From Blastomonas sp. CACIA14H2 (GTDB lineage: Bacteria; Pseudomonadota; Alphaproteobacteria; Sphingomonadales; Sphingomonadaceae), in the NCBI GenBank assembly GCA_000503195.1, contig AYSC01000010.1, positions 42,840 to 106,839 of the forward strand: DNA of 64,000 nt. Reading direction: 5' to 3'. The notes beneath the pieces were generated by a model, which was given only the letters and a program-made list of their open reading frames with translations, had not been told where the DNA came from and did not search any database. Shown piece after piece: positions 1 to 9,819 of this stretch. Position 1 is the stretch's first letter, and each line of letters starts with the position of its first letter. The position numbers and the translations under genes are program-made.

Positions 1-176
1 CGCCTCGCGCATCGCGCCAAAGTCCATGCGCGAGCCCATCTTTTCTCTTGCCGTAGCTATCCCGGACGGCCATTTTCGATCCCGGCAGCTCCGGCGCCCT
101 CTCTGTCATCGCGGCCCATGTGCGAATTCGACAAGGCGTGCGGATTGCCGCCATGCCATTGGAATTGCACCGTACG

Positions 177-2960
177 ATGAACGCCGTTGAAATCGAAGAA
201 GCAGTATCTGCCTTGGCCGAACGCCCGTTCGACCGGGAGGAGTTCCCGTATCAGTTCCTCGAAGCCTTCGGCAACAAAGCCACCACCATCAAGCGGCTAC
301 GCACGGGCGCGTCCAACAAGTCTGATGTGGGCGGCGTGCTGCAAACCAGCAACATCCATTTGGCAGTCGCCGACCCCGGCGAAGTCGCCGCCATGCTTGG
401 CGCTCTGCGTAGCAGCCCCGCCACCACGCGTGGTAAGGCCAAGTTCATTCTGGCTACCGACGGCGACACGTTCGAGGCCGAGGATTTGGAATCGGGCGAG
501 ACGGTTGCCTGCGCATTCACCGACTTCCCGGAGCATTTTGGGTTTTTCCTGCCCCTGGCAGGCATCACCACCGTCAAACAGGTGCGCGACAGTGCCTTTG
601 ACATCCGCGCCACCAGCCGACTCAACCGGCTCTATGTTGAGCTCCTGAAAGACAATCCCGACTGGAGCACCGCCGAGCGCCGACCGGACATGAACCATTT
701 CATGGCACGGCTGATCTTTTGCTTCTTTGCCGAGGATACCGACATCTTCCACGGCAGCGGTCTGTTCACCGCCACCGTCGATCAGATGAGTGCCAAAGAC
801 TCATCCAACACCCATGAGGTCATCGCTGAAATCTTCCGGGCGATGAATACCGCGATCAAGGATCGTGAGGCAGCAGGCATACGCAGCTGGGCCAACGGTT
901 TTCCCTACGTGAACGGCGGTCTGTTCTCCGGCAGTCTCGACGTACCGAAATTCAGCCGCATCGCCCGGTCCTACCTGCTGCATATCGGCCACCTGAAATG
1001 GACCCAGATCAACCCCGACATCTTCGGGTCGATGATCCAGGCCGTGGCCGACGATGAAGAGCGCGGTGCGCTGGGTATGCACTACACCAGCCGACCCAAC
1101 ATCCTGAAGGTGCTCAACCCGCTCTTTCTCGATAGCTTGCGCGAGCAGCTTGCCGAGGCTGGCGACAACCCCCGCAAGCTTTTGAACCTGCGCAACCGCA
1201 TGGCGCGCATCCGCGTCTTTGATCCGGCCTGCGGCAGCGGCAATTTCCTGGTGATTGCCTATAAGGAAATGCGTGAGATCGAGGCGGAGATTAACCGCCG
1301 CCGTGGTGAGGCCGAACGCGCATCCGACATCCCCCTGACCAATTTTCGGGGCATTGAGCTTCGCGACTTCCCGGCAGAGATTGCGCGGCTGGCGCTCATC
1401 ATCGCCGAATTCCAATGCGATGCGCTCTACCGGGGACAGAAGCTGGCTCTCGCCGAGTTTCTGCCGCTCAATGCCGAAAACTGGATCACCTGCGGCAATG
1501 CGCTGCGGCTGGATTGGCTAAGCATATGTGAGCCTTCTGGGAAAAGCGGGGGGAAAATCTATGCTGATGACTTGTTTGGCGCTCCGCTGGATCAAGCCAA
1601 AGTAGATTTCGAGAATGAAGGTGGCGAAACTTATATTTGTGGTAACCCGCCGTATAGCGGTCAATCTGAAATGAGCGACCGCGAAAAGGATGATCTATCT
1701 AACGTCTTTGGTACGTCAGGTGTTACTTGGAAGTCATTGGACTATGTTTTCGGCTGGTTTCAAAAAGCCATCGAGGTTTGCAAACACGGAAACACCTCAT
1801 GCGCGTTCGTTGCTACAAATTCAGTCTGTCAGGGGCAGCAAGTACCAGCATTCTGGCGTGCCGCACTAACGGGTCAAACTCGTATCCACTTCGCTCGAAC
1901 ATCGTTCAAATGGAAAAATTTGGCGCGAAATAATGCAGGTGTCACTGTGGTCGTCGTTGGCTTGTCGAATATGTCTCAAAAGGCGAGGCTCTATCTCGAA
2001 AGTCCCAGCGATGATCCTCTTGAAAGAACGGTTGATTACATCGGGCCTTATCTGGTTCCTAACTGCGAAACCATCGTCGATAAAGTCGCCTCGCCGCTGA
2101 ACGGGCTGTCCCCCATGGATTATGGCAGCAAACCTGCCGACGGCGGCGGCCTTATCATCAAGATGAGCGATTATGCTGCCATCTCTGACGGCGGTCCAAA
2201 ATCCTTCATCAAGCCTTACCTCGGAAGCGACGAATATATTGATGGTAAACTAAGGTACTGTATTTGGCTTACCGCTGATAATTTGCATGACGCTCTGAAG
2301 TACGAATTCATTCGGGCTCGGATCGAATTAGTTCGCAATTTTCGTAGTAGTAGTAGCAAATCAAAAACGCGCGAACAGGCAGAAACTCCATATGCGTTTT
2401 CTGAGATTCGGCATGGCAAATCCTCCCTTGGGGGGATACCTCTTATCATTCCCATCCATTCGAGTGAGAATAGACCATATTTGCCGGTTGGCGCTTTAGA
2501 GCGAGGGGCAGTTGTATCTAATGCTGCGTTCGCTCTCTATGACGCTCCGCTGTGGAGTCTAGCTATAATAGCGTCTCGATTGCACCTTGTGTGGATTGCT
2601 ACGATCTGCGGCAAATTGGAAACGCGCTATCGTTACTCCAACACGCTCGGTTGGAATACTTTCCCGCTGCCGACGCTGACAGAGAAGAACAAGGCTGATC
2701 TGACGCGTTGCGCTGAGGATATATTGCTAGCGCGAGAGGCGCACTTCCCGGCCACCATCGCTGAGCTTTATGACGCGGAAAACATGCCTGCAAACCTGCG
2801 CGAGGCGCATGAACGTAACGACGAGGCGCTGGAGCGCATCTACATTGGTCGCCGCTTCAAGAACGACACCGAGCGGCTGGAGAAGCTATTTGAGCTTTAT
2901 GCCAAAATGACCGCTGGCGCGGGAGCAACTAAGAAACGGAAGACGGGGGCCGCTGCATGA
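177..2960 (+). CDS. MmeI-like class I SAM-dependent DNA adenine methyltransferase
   Basis: The product is about 927 residues and should methylate adenine N6 in a specific DNA sequence. The SAM-binding motif I (DPACGSGNF, about residue 349) and the catalytic NPPY motif (about 490) are intact, followed by a large target-recognition region. The layout matches the methyltransferase part of MmeI-type IIG enzymes. I see no D...ExK nuclease signature near the N-terminus: where one could sit, the sequence reads SDVGGVLQTSNIHLAV, so the protein is probably modification-only. The start was placed at ATG 177 (MNAVEIEEA), where the family-like sequence begins; a longer frame from 120 is possible, and no clear ribosome site decides it. 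The stop overlaps the helicase start by ATGA. Positions about 1530-2650 are visibly richer in A+T than the flanks, as expected of an exchanged specificity domain. Confidence 0.88.
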   Translation: MNAVEIEEAVSALAERPFDREEFPYQFLEAFGNKATTIKRLRTGASNKSDVGGVLQTSNIHLAVADPGEVAAMLGALRSSPATTRGKAKFILATDGDTFEAEDLESGETVACAFTDFPEHFGFFLPLAGITTVKQVRDSAFDIRATSRLNRLYVELLKDNPDWSTAERRPDMNHFMARLIFCFFAEDTDIFHGSGLFTATVDQMSAKDSSNTHEVIAEIFRAMNTAIKDREAAGIRSWANGFPYVNGGLFSGSLDVPKFSRIARSYLLHIGHLKWTQINPDIFGSMIQAVADDEERGALGMHYTSRPNILKVLNPLFLDSLREQLAEAGDNPRKLLNLRNRMARIRVFDPACGSGNFLVIAYKEMREIEAEINRRRGEAERASDIPLTNFRGIELRDFPAEIARLALIIAEFQCDALYRGQKLALAEFLPLNAENWITCGNALRLDWLSICEPSGKSGGKIYADDLFGAPLDQAKVDFENEGGETYICGNPPYSGQSEMSDREKDDLSNVFGTSGVTWKSLDYVFGWFQKAIEVCKHGNTSCAFVATNSVCQGQQVPAFWRAALTGQTRIHFARTSFKWKNLARNNAGVTVVVVGLSNMSQKARLYLESPSDDPLERTVDYIGPYLVPNCETIVDKVASPLNGLSPMDYGSKPADGGGLIIKMSDYAAISDGGPKSFIKPYLGSDEYIDGKLRYCIWLTADNLHDALKYEFIRARIELVRNFRSSSSKSKTREQAETPYAFSEIRHGKSSLGGIPLIIPIHSSENRPYLPVGALERGAVVSNAAFALYDAPLWSLAIIASRLHLVWIATICGKLETRYRYSNTLGWNTFPLPTLTEKNKADLTRCAEDILLAREAHFPATIAELYDAENMPANLREAHERNDEALERIYIGRRFKNDTERLEKLFELYAKMTAGAGATKKRKTGAAA

Positions 2961-5050
2961 CCATCGACAAAAACAACATCCCTTCGGTTTCCGTATCGTA
3001 TGCCCGCAACCGCAATTCCACAAAGTCCAATGCCCTGGGCATGCGCGCCATGCAGGAGCGCGCCTACGAAAAGCGCGGTGAGCAATATCTGCTGATCAAA
3101 TCTCCGCCTGCGTCGGGCAAGAGCCGTGCGCTGATGTTCATCGCACTCGATAAGCTGGCTAACCAAGGCCTGAAACAGGCCGTCATTGTGGTGCCCGAAA
3201 AATCCATTGGCTCCAGCTTCGCCGACGAGCCATTGAGCAAATACGGGTTCTGGGCGGACTGGACGGTGCAGCCGAAATGGAACCTGTGCAACGCGCCGGG
3301 CGAAGACGGCGGCAAGGTCAATTCCGTCGGCAGCTTCCTCGCCAGCGAAGACACGGTGCTGGTCTGCACTCATGCGACGTTCCGCTTCGCGGTGGAGCGT
3401 TTCGGGATCGAGGCATTCGACAACCGATTAATCGCGGTGGACGAGTTCCACCACGTCTCCGCCAACCCGGACAATGTGCTGGGTAAGCACCTGGGCGAAT
3501 TCATCGCCCGCGATAAGGTGCATATCGTCGCCATGACCGGCAGCTATTTCCGGGGCGATGCAGAGGCCGTGCTCGCCCCCGGCGACGAAGCCAAATTCGA
3601 TACCGTCACCTACACCTACTACGAGCAGCTCAATGGCTATGAGCATCTGAAGCAGCTCGACATCGGCTATTTCTTCTACTCCGGCTCCTACACCGACGAC
3701 ATTCTCGCCGTGCTCAATCCGGCAGAGAAGACCATCATCCACATCCCAAACGTTAATTCGCGCGAGAGCACGAAGGACAAAATCCGCGAGGTGGAACACA
3801 TCATCGAGGAGCTGGGCGACTGGCAGGGCACCGATCCTGTGACCGGTTTCCAGCTGGTGAAGGCGGCAGACGGAAAGATTCTGCGCATAGCGGACCTGGT
3901 GGACGATGACCCCACCAAGCGTGACCGCGTTTCCGCTGCGCTGAAAGACTCTGCGCAAAAGAACAACCGCGACCATGTGGACATCATCATTGCCCTAGGC
4001 ATGGCCAAAGAGGGCTTTGACTGGATTTGGTGCGAGCATGCGTTGACAGTCGGCTACCGCGCTAGCCTGACCGAAATCGTGCAGATTATCGGCCGCGCCA
4101 CCCGCGATGCCCCTGGCAAAGCTCGTGCCCGTTTCACCAATCTGATCGCCGAGCCAGATGCCTCGGAATCGGCGGTGGCAGAAGCTGTCAACGATACGCT
4201 GAAAGCTATCGCCGCCAGCTTGTTGATGGAGCAGGTGCTGGCACCGCGTTTCAACTTCACACCGAAGAACCCGCAAAGCGGCCCTACGCCTGGCTTTGAC
4301 TACGGGGAAGAAGGCTACAAGCCTGACCAGTGTAATGTTGGTTTCAACGAGCAGACTGGCCAGTTCCAGATCGAGATCAAGGGCCTCGCCGAGCCCAAAA
4401 GCAAGGAAGCCGCCCGTATCTGCAAGGAGGATTTGAACGAGGTGATTGCTACCTTTGTGCAGGACAAGCGCACGATCGAGCGCGGTCTGTTCGAGGGCGA
4501 GCACGCAGGCGGCGACCTTGTTGCGGAGGAGCTCACGCAACTGCGCTTAGGCAGGATCATCAAAGACAAATACCCAGAGCTGGACGACGAGGATCAGGAA
4601 GCAGTCCGACAGCACGCGATTGCTGCCCTGAACCTGACTCAACAGGCTGCCCGGATCGCCATGGGCGATGAAGGCAGGCAGGCGAAGAGTGGCGACGACG
4701 AGCCCAGCGCCAACACGGCGCTAATCGACGGTGTGCGCAAGTTTGCCATGGACGTGCGGGAACTCGACATCGACCTGATCGACCGCATCAACCCCTTCCA
4801 GCAGGCCTATGCCATTCTGGCCAAAACCATGAGCGAAGCTAGCCTGAAGCAGGTGGCAGCCGCCATTGCGGGGAAAAGGACCACCTTCACCCCCGACGAA
4901 GCCAAGGATTATGCCGTGCGCGCCGCGCGCTTCATCAAAGAGCGCCAGCGGCTACCCTCCATCACTGCTGCCGATGCCTATGAACGCAAGCTGGCGGAAG
5001 GCGCAGCCGCATTCATGCGCTACAAGAAAGAGGGCCGCTATGACGGATGA
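2957..5050 (+). CDS. SF2 DEAD/DEAH-box helicase of the defence operon
   Basis: This 697-residue protein is an ATP-dependent SF2 helicase or translocase. It has a Walker A variant (PPASGKSRA, about residues 51-59), a DEAH-like box reading DEFHH (about 162) and a motif VI-like QIIGRATRDAP (about 375). The last third has no recognised domain and may contact DNA or the partner nuclease. It overlaps the methyltransferase by 4 nt and the GIY-YIG gene by 11 nt, so the three are almost certainly translated together. By analogy with DNA-modification-based defence systems such as DISARM and BREX (an inference), it would act on unmodified invading DNA. The exact helicase subfamily is uncertain. Confidence 0.87.
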   Translation: MTIDKNNIPSVSVSYARNRNSTKSNALGMRAMQERAYEKRGEQYLLIKSPPASGKSRALMFIALDKLANQGLKQAVIVVPEKSIGSSFADEPLSKYGFWADWTVQPKWNLCNAPGEDGGKVNSVGSFLASEDTVLVCTHATFRFAVERFGIEAFDNRLIAVDEFHHVSANPDNVLGKHLGEFIARDKVHIVAMTGSYFRGDAEAVLAPGDEAKFDTVTYTYYEQLNGYEHLKQLDIGYFFYSGSYTDDILAVLNPAEKTIIHIPNVNSRESTKDKIREVEHIIEELGDWQGTDPVTGFQLVKAADGKILRIADLVDDDPTKRDRVSAALKDSAQKNNRDHVDIIIALGMAKEGFDWIWCEHALTVGYRASLTEIVQIIGRATRDAPGKARARFTNLIAEPDASESAVAEAVNDTLKAIAASLLMEQVLAPRFNFTPKNPQSGPTPGFDYGEEGYKPDQCNVGFNEQTGQFQIEIKGLAEPKSKEAARICKEDLNEVIATFVQDKRTIERGLFEGEHAGGDLVAEELTQLRLGRIIKDKYPELDDEDQEAVRQHAIAALNLTQQAARIAMGDEGRQAKSGDDEPSANTALIDGVRKFAMDVRELDIDLIDRINPFQQAYAILAKTMSEASLKQVAAAIAGKRTTFTPDEAKDYAVRAARFIKERQRLPSITAADAYERKLAEGAAAFMRYKKEGRYDG

Positions 5051-6284
5051 ACTCGATCTTGATGCGCTTGCCGAGCAGTTGGCGGATTTTGCTCCGCCCG
5101 AGAAAAAGACTGGTCGAAGCGCCCGCGAAGAGCGCATCATCGCTGGATTTGAGGAGATCCAGCGATTTGTCGATGAGCACGGCCATGCCCCACGGCATGG
5201 GGAAGAGCGTGACATCTTCGAACGGCTTTATGCAACGCGCCTTGATAGACTTCGCGCGCAGGAAGATTGCCGCGCAATCCTAGCGCCGCTGGATCGCCAA
5301 GGCCTGCTTGGTCCCAGTGCCATCGCCGTAATGGACGATCCTGCCAACCTGGATACCGATGCGCTGCTTGCGGAACTGGAGGGGGCATTGGGAACCCCAG
5401 AAATCACCGAACTGAGGCATGTCCGCACGGCGGAAGAAAAGCGCGCCGCTGAGGAGATTGCCAATCGCGAGCGTTGCGCTGACTTCGCGACCTTCAGGCC
5501 GAGATTTGAGCAGTTGCAGCGTGACCTCGATAGCGGTGCGCGCATCACACAGCCTATTCGCAAAGACGCTGGCTTTTTGAAGACCGACATTCGTACTGGT
5601 GAGTTTTTCATCCTAGGCGGCCAGATCGCCCACGTTGCCGAAGTCGGGGACACGTTCAAAGCGCCGAATGGCGAAAGCGATGCTCGCCTTCGCGTCATTT
5701 ATTCCAACGGGACGGAAAGCAACCTTCTGCTGCGTTCACTGCAACGGGCGCTTTACAAAGACGAAACCAGCCGACGTATCTCAGAACCCAGCGCAGGCCC
5801 CTTGTTCGTCCGCGAAGAACCTTCACCGTTTTCCAGTGAACCACAGGAAGATGACCTGGCAAGCGGGACGATCTATGTGCTGCGTAGCAAATCTGAGCAT
5901 CCCCTTGTCGCCGCCAACCGGGAAGTGCTGCACAAGATCGGCGTGACTGGTGGCGATGTGCAAAAACGCATCGCCAACGCGAAGCTGGACGCGACCTTCC
6001 TTCTCGCGGATGTGGAAGTGGTCGCCACCTACACCCTCTACAACATCAACCGCACCAAGCTGGAAAATCTGATCCACCGTGTCTTTGAACCAGCGCGCCT
6101 GAACATCGAAATCAAGGATCGCTTCGGCAATCCGGTCACGCCGCGCGAGTGGTTTCTTGTCCCGCGCTTTGTCATTGATGATGTAGTAGATCGCATCAAG
6201 GATGGCACAATCAGCAATTACTTTTATGATGTAAGCCACGCTTCTCTTGTTGAAACACGGCCAACAAACCCAAAACAAACCTGA
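5040..6284 (+). CDS. GIY-YIG nuclease family protein (T5orf172/Mug113 type)
   Basis: The 414-residue product carries a C-terminal GIY-YIG endonuclease-like domain of the T5orf172 type at about residues 276-390. The first strand reads TIYVL, the second motif reads HKIG, and the conserved arginine helix reads VQKRIANAK. The first 270 residues are charged and helical, with a middle segment (about 170-240) that may form a small beta domain. The start at ATG 5040 (MTDELDLDAL) lies inside the end of the helicase gene in another frame, a coupling overlap; longer in-frame starts inside the helicase gene are less likely. It is probably the cleaving subunit of the methyltransferase-helicase-nuclease set, since the methyltransferase seems to lack its own nuclease motif. 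Confidence 0.82.
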   Translation: MTDELDLDALAEQLADFAPPEKKTGRSAREERIIAGFEEIQRFVDEHGHAPRHGEERDIFERLYATRLDRLRAQEDCRAILAPLDRQGLLGPSAIAVMDDPANLDTDALLAELEGALGTPEITELRHVRTAEEKRAAEEIANRERCADFATFRPRFEQLQRDLDSGARITQPIRKDAGFLKTDIRTGEFFILGGQIAHVAEVGDTFKAPNGESDARLRVIYSNGTESNLLLRSLQRALYKDETSRRISEPSAGPLFVREEPSPFSSEPQEDDLASGTIYVLRSKSEHPLVAANREVLHKIGVTGGDVQKRIANAKLDATFLLADVEVVATYTLYNINRTKLENLIHRVFEPARLNIEIKDRFGNPVTPREWFLVPRFVIDDVVDRIKDGTISNYFYDVSHASLVETRPTNPKQT

Positions 6285-6291
6285 GGGCACC

Positions 6292-7575
6292 ATGCGCTGG
6301 GACCATGACCATATTGTTCACGTTGGTGGTGAAACTTCGACGCCAGTGGACCCAGCAAAGGAAATCAGCCACTGGCGCAAGCGCATAGAGCCATGGCTTT
6401 CCGCAGTATTTCAAGCCGAGCATCTCTCTCTTCTTGTCGGCAACGGCTTCACTACCGGACTAGCCAGCTACGTCGGCGGAAAGCCCACGAGCATGACCGG
6501 CGCAGGTTTTGTCGGCTGCCCGCACGAGGATCGCGTGAGCGCGAAGGCGAAGGAACTGGCCACGGCCATTGGAAGGGGCAGCGCCAATATTGAAGACGAA
6601 CTGTCCGCTGCGCTGTCATTGCTCAGCGGGCTGCAAATCCTTGGGCACACAGATGCCGCTATCTGGGAAGCGGCAATCGACAAGGTTCTCAGTGGCTTCA
6701 TCAGTGACGTGCTCGCCACTGAGGCGAGCATTCGGGATGCTCTCGAGGAAGCGCCAACGGACGGAAGTCCGTCTGGCCGTGAAATTCTCGTTTCTTTCCT
6801 TATGAGTTTCGCCAGCCGCGCCGCGTCTCGGGAACGGCTTCATGTCTTCACAACAAACTACGACCGTGTGCTAGAGCGCGGCTGCGATTATGCTGGTCTT
6901 CGCATTATTGATCGCTTCATCGGTGCCATAGAGCCCGAATTCCGGTCGTCCAGGCTGCGGATCGACATGCACTACACACCGCCGGGCATTCGGGGCGAGC
7001 CCCGGCATCTGGAAGGAGTTGTGCACCTTACCAAGCTCCACGGCTCACTCGACTGGCGCTACGAGAAACCAAGGCTTTATCGAACCGGATTGCCTTTTGG
7101 TGCCCACGCCCAACACCCTTCTGTCCCGACGAGTCCACGTAACTCGGTAATGATTTATCCAAATTCGGCAAAAGATTTGGAAACTGCTGCATATCCCTAT
7201 GCAGATTTATTCCGAGATCTTTCATCGGCTATTTGCCAACCCAATAACGTACTCGTCACTTACGGCTACGGCTTTGGCGACGACCACATTAACCGTATCA
7301 TCGCTGACATGCTCACTCTGCCCTCCACGCATCTGGTCATCTTGGGGTGGAGTATGAAGCCTCACGAACGAATTGCGTCTTTTGTCTCCCACGTTGGCAG
7401 ACCGCAACAGCTTACCTTGTTGCTCGGCACCCACTTTGGCGACTTGAAAATGCTAGTGGAGCATTACTTACCCAAACCGGCGATCGACCCGCTGACAATC
7501 CGAATGAGCGAGCTTGTGGAGCGGCGCGGCAGAAGCTCATCTTCGGAAATCGGTGAAGGTGACGGAGTGGTATGA
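6292..7575 (+). CDS. SIR2-family NAD-processing effector
   Basis: This 427-residue protein has the SIR2 fold markers: a dinucleotide-binding loop LLVGNGF near residue 47, TTNYD near 186, the catalytic-histidine motif KLHGSLDW near 247, and a C-terminal GYGFGDDH. Bacterial defence SIR2 proteins hydrolyse NAD+ to abort infection, and the SIR2-HerA pair is an established anti-phage system. The next gene encodes a HerA-like ATPase and overlaps by ATGA, so this is very probably such a pair. The start at ATG 6292 is preceded by GAGGG and lies 7 nt after the GIY-YIG stop; an upstream in-frame ATG at 6247 would overlap that gene. The tight spacing joins it to the restriction-like genes. Confidence 0.87.
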   Translation: MRWDHDHIVHVGGETSTPVDPAKEISHWRKRIEPWLSAVFQAEHLSLLVGNGFTTGLASYVGGKPTSMTGAGFVGCPHEDRVSAKAKELATAIGRGSANIEDELSAALSLLSGLQILGHTDAAIWEAAIDKVLSGFISDVLATEASIRDALEEAPTDGSPSGREILVSFLMSFASRAASRERLHVFTTNYDRVLERGCDYAGLRIIDRFIGAIEPEFRSSRLRIDMHYTPPGIRGEPRHLEGVVHLTKLHGSLDWRYEKPRLYRTGLPFGAHAQHPSVPTSPRNSVMIYPNSAKDLETAAYPYADLFRDLSSAICQPNNVLVTYGYGFGDDHINRIIADMLTLPSTHLVILGWSMKPHERIASFVSHVGRPQQLTLLLGTHFGDLKMLVEHYLPKPAIDPLTIRMSELVERRGRSSSSEIGEGDGVV

Positions 7576-9707
7576 CCACAATCGTTGATCGTATCGGTTC
7601 GCTGACCGTCGGGCGCGTCGAGAACGTTACCGCTGAGGAGCTGAACGTCGTCCTATTCAACGAAACTCCGCAGGCTACGGCTCTCAACACCGGCAGCCCG
7701 ACCGGCTTTCCCCGCGTCAACGCCTATGTCCTGATTCCTAACGAGACAGGTGCCGTCGTGGCTGTCATTAAGGGCATCTCGATCATCCGCGCCAAAGGTG
7801 ACGCGGGATCGAAAGATGATGCGCTTGTCGATCTACCATTTCCTGCGCGCACCATCACGGCCATTCCATTTGGCACGCTCATACTCGAAGGAAATGACGC
7901 TGAGCGTCAGCCGGTCTACTGTCTGGAGCGCGGCGTACCGGTGCTACCCTCTGTTGGCGATCCAGTCTTACTTCCGACATCGGTCCAACTCCGTTCAATT
8001 GTAGAGGCCCGGAACGCCGACAGGGTGATTGAGGTTGGGACGGCCCCGTTTGCTGGCAACGCCAGAGTTTGGGTCCACCCCGATAAGCTCTTTGGTCGCC
8101 ACCTTGCCATTCTCGGCAACACCGGCAGCGGAAAGTCGTGCTCCGTTGCTGGAATTGTCCGTTGGTCACTGGAAAGCGTGGCACAACAGGCGCAAGGTGC
8201 GGAGCCGCACTCAGATGCGCCGCCCGCCAATGCCCGTTTCATTATCCTCGATCCCAACGGAGAGTACTCGCAAGCCTTTGAGGACGGCACAATACCTGTC
8301 CGGCGGTTCGCCGTCGGAGGCAGGGACGGGGCGCGAGCGCTTACCGTTCCGGGCTGGCTTTGGAACGGCCAGGAATGGGCTGCCTTTACGTCCGCACAGC
8401 CCGGCGTTCAACGACCGCTCTTGCTGAGGGCACTTCGGCAGTTACGGAACGCAGGGTCATCCGCCGTTACCGCCAGATCGCAGGCAGTAAGGCGATACAA
8501 TGGTTACGTTCGGCAGCTTGAACAGCTCTATTCCGATTTGCCGCAGAGCGTCGCAGGATTTCCGCGCAATCGCGACTTCGGTTCCTTGCTGGAAGGCCTC
8601 ATAAGTCTGACCCAATCCGATGAGAACAACTTAACCACCTACGGCAATGATGCCATTGATTTGCGTGATGCGATTGTCGCTATCCGTCCCGTTGTGCAGG
8701 GTGTTCACGACGCTCGGCATTACATTTGGCAGGGCAATCCGAGATTTAACGACTTTCAACCGCAGGACCTAGAAGCAGTCTTGGCTGCACTGCGAAGTAT
8801 CACCGACGCTTTCCCGACGGCCTCCACGCACGGTGAGATTAGCGAGGACGCGCCGGTCCGCTTTAATGTTGACGAGCTTCCGGACCGCATCCATGAGGTA
8901 GCGATGGCGACCGGCGGTCAAGCCGTGAACAATGTTGAACCCCTGATCAATCGGATCCAGGTCAACCTTGGAGACGCAGGATTGCGCCCCGTCATCGATA
9001 CGGATGGCGCGGAGTCTCTGACGGCTTGGCTGAGTGCGCTTCTCGGCCCTGGAGAGAATGCACCGGAACCGCTGGCCATTCTCGACCTGTCGCTTGTTCC
9101 ATCCGATGTTGTGCACATCGCGGTTGCGGTGATTTCACGGCTTATCTTTGAGGCCTTGCAGCGTCACATTCAGGCAGGGAATGCAGCCTTGCCGACCGTC
9201 ATGGTTCTTGAGGAAGCCCATACATTTGTCCGGAAAGACGCCGACGCTGGCGCGAGCACGCAGGCTGCTGAACTCTGCCGTCAGACCTTTGAGCGCATCG
9301 CGCGGGAAGGCCGCAAATTTGGACTGGGCTTGGTTTTAGCATCCCAGCGACCGTCTGAGCTTTCACCTACGGTATTGGCTCAATGCAATTCATTCCTCCT
9401 CCATCGCATTGTCAACGATGTCGACCAAAACCTTGTTCGCCGACTTGTTCCAGATGCGCTCGGGAGTTTACTCGGCGAGTTGCCAACCCTTCCATCTCAA
9501 CAGGCTATTCTACTAGGTTGGGCGGTCCCAACGCCTGTTCTCCTCCGAGTACGTAACCTCGAAAAGCCTCAGCGCCCACGATCTGACGATCCAAAATTCT
9601 GGGAGACTTGGCTAAATCACGCAGGCGTTGTGCCGAATTGGCCTGCCGTAGCTGCGTCATGGGAGCAGCCCGACGTTGGGGAAACAGACCCGCCCGATGA
9701 ATCATGA
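7572..9707 (+). CDS. HerA-like hexameric ATPase/translocase (DUF87), SIR2 partner
   Basis: The 711-residue product is a HerA/FtsK-type P-loop ATPase. An N-terminal beta-barrel-like (HAS) region precedes Walker A (GNTGSGKS, about residues 182-189), a strand reading ILDPNGEY, and Walker B (VMVLEEAHTF, about 543-552), followed by the ASQRPSEL segment typical of HerA. In SIR2-HerA systems the two proteins form a large complex in which HerA activates or gates the NADase. The start overlaps the SIR2 stop by 4 nt. It is the last gene of the five-gene run; the next gene starts 112 nt later. Confidence 0.9.
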   Translation: MTTIVDRIGSLTVGRVENVTAEELNVVLFNETPQATALNTGSPTGFPRVNAYVLIPNETGAVVAVIKGISIIRAKGDAGSKDDALVDLPFPARTITAIPFGTLILEGNDAERQPVYCLERGVPVLPSVGDPVLLPTSVQLRSIVEARNADRVIEVGTAPFAGNARVWVHPDKLFGRHLAILGNTGSGKSCSVAGIVRWSLESVAQQAQGAEPHSDAPPANARFIILDPNGEYSQAFEDGTIPVRRFAVGGRDGARALTVPGWLWNGQEWAAFTSAQPGVQRPLLLRALRQLRNAGSSAVTARSQAVRRYNGYVRQLEQLYSDLPQSVAGFPRNRDFGSLLEGLISLTQSDENNLTTYGNDAIDLRDAIVAIRPVVQGVHDARHYIWQGNPRFNDFQPQDLEAVLAALRSITDAFPTASTHGEISEDAPVRFNVDELPDRIHEVAMATGGQAVNNVEPLINRIQVNLGDAGLRPVIDTDGAESLTAWLSALLGPGENAPEPLAILDLSLVPSDVVHIAVAVISRLIFEALQRHIQAGNAALPTVMVLEEAHTFVRKDADAGASTQAAELCRQTFERIAREGRKFGLGLVLASQRPSELSPTVLAQCNSFLLHRIVNDVDQNLVRRLVPDALGSLLGELPTLPSQQAILLGWAVPTPVLLRVRNLEKPQRPRSDDPKFWETWLNHAGVVPNWPAVAASWEQPDVGETDPPDES

Positions 9708-9819
9708 AAAGTCATCTACTCCATTGCAAGGCGTCCCATTTACGCGACCGTAGCACGCGCGAAAGACGCCCACGCTCGGGGTCAATTTTGGCATTTGTGC
9801 GATCATAGGGGCCTGTTGC

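Noticed and set aside
1..39. Open - strand frame from an ATG at 39 running off the left edge, with an alternative start at 73
   Set aside because: It could be the 5' end of a divergent gene, but only 13-24 codons are visible and I recognise nothing in them.
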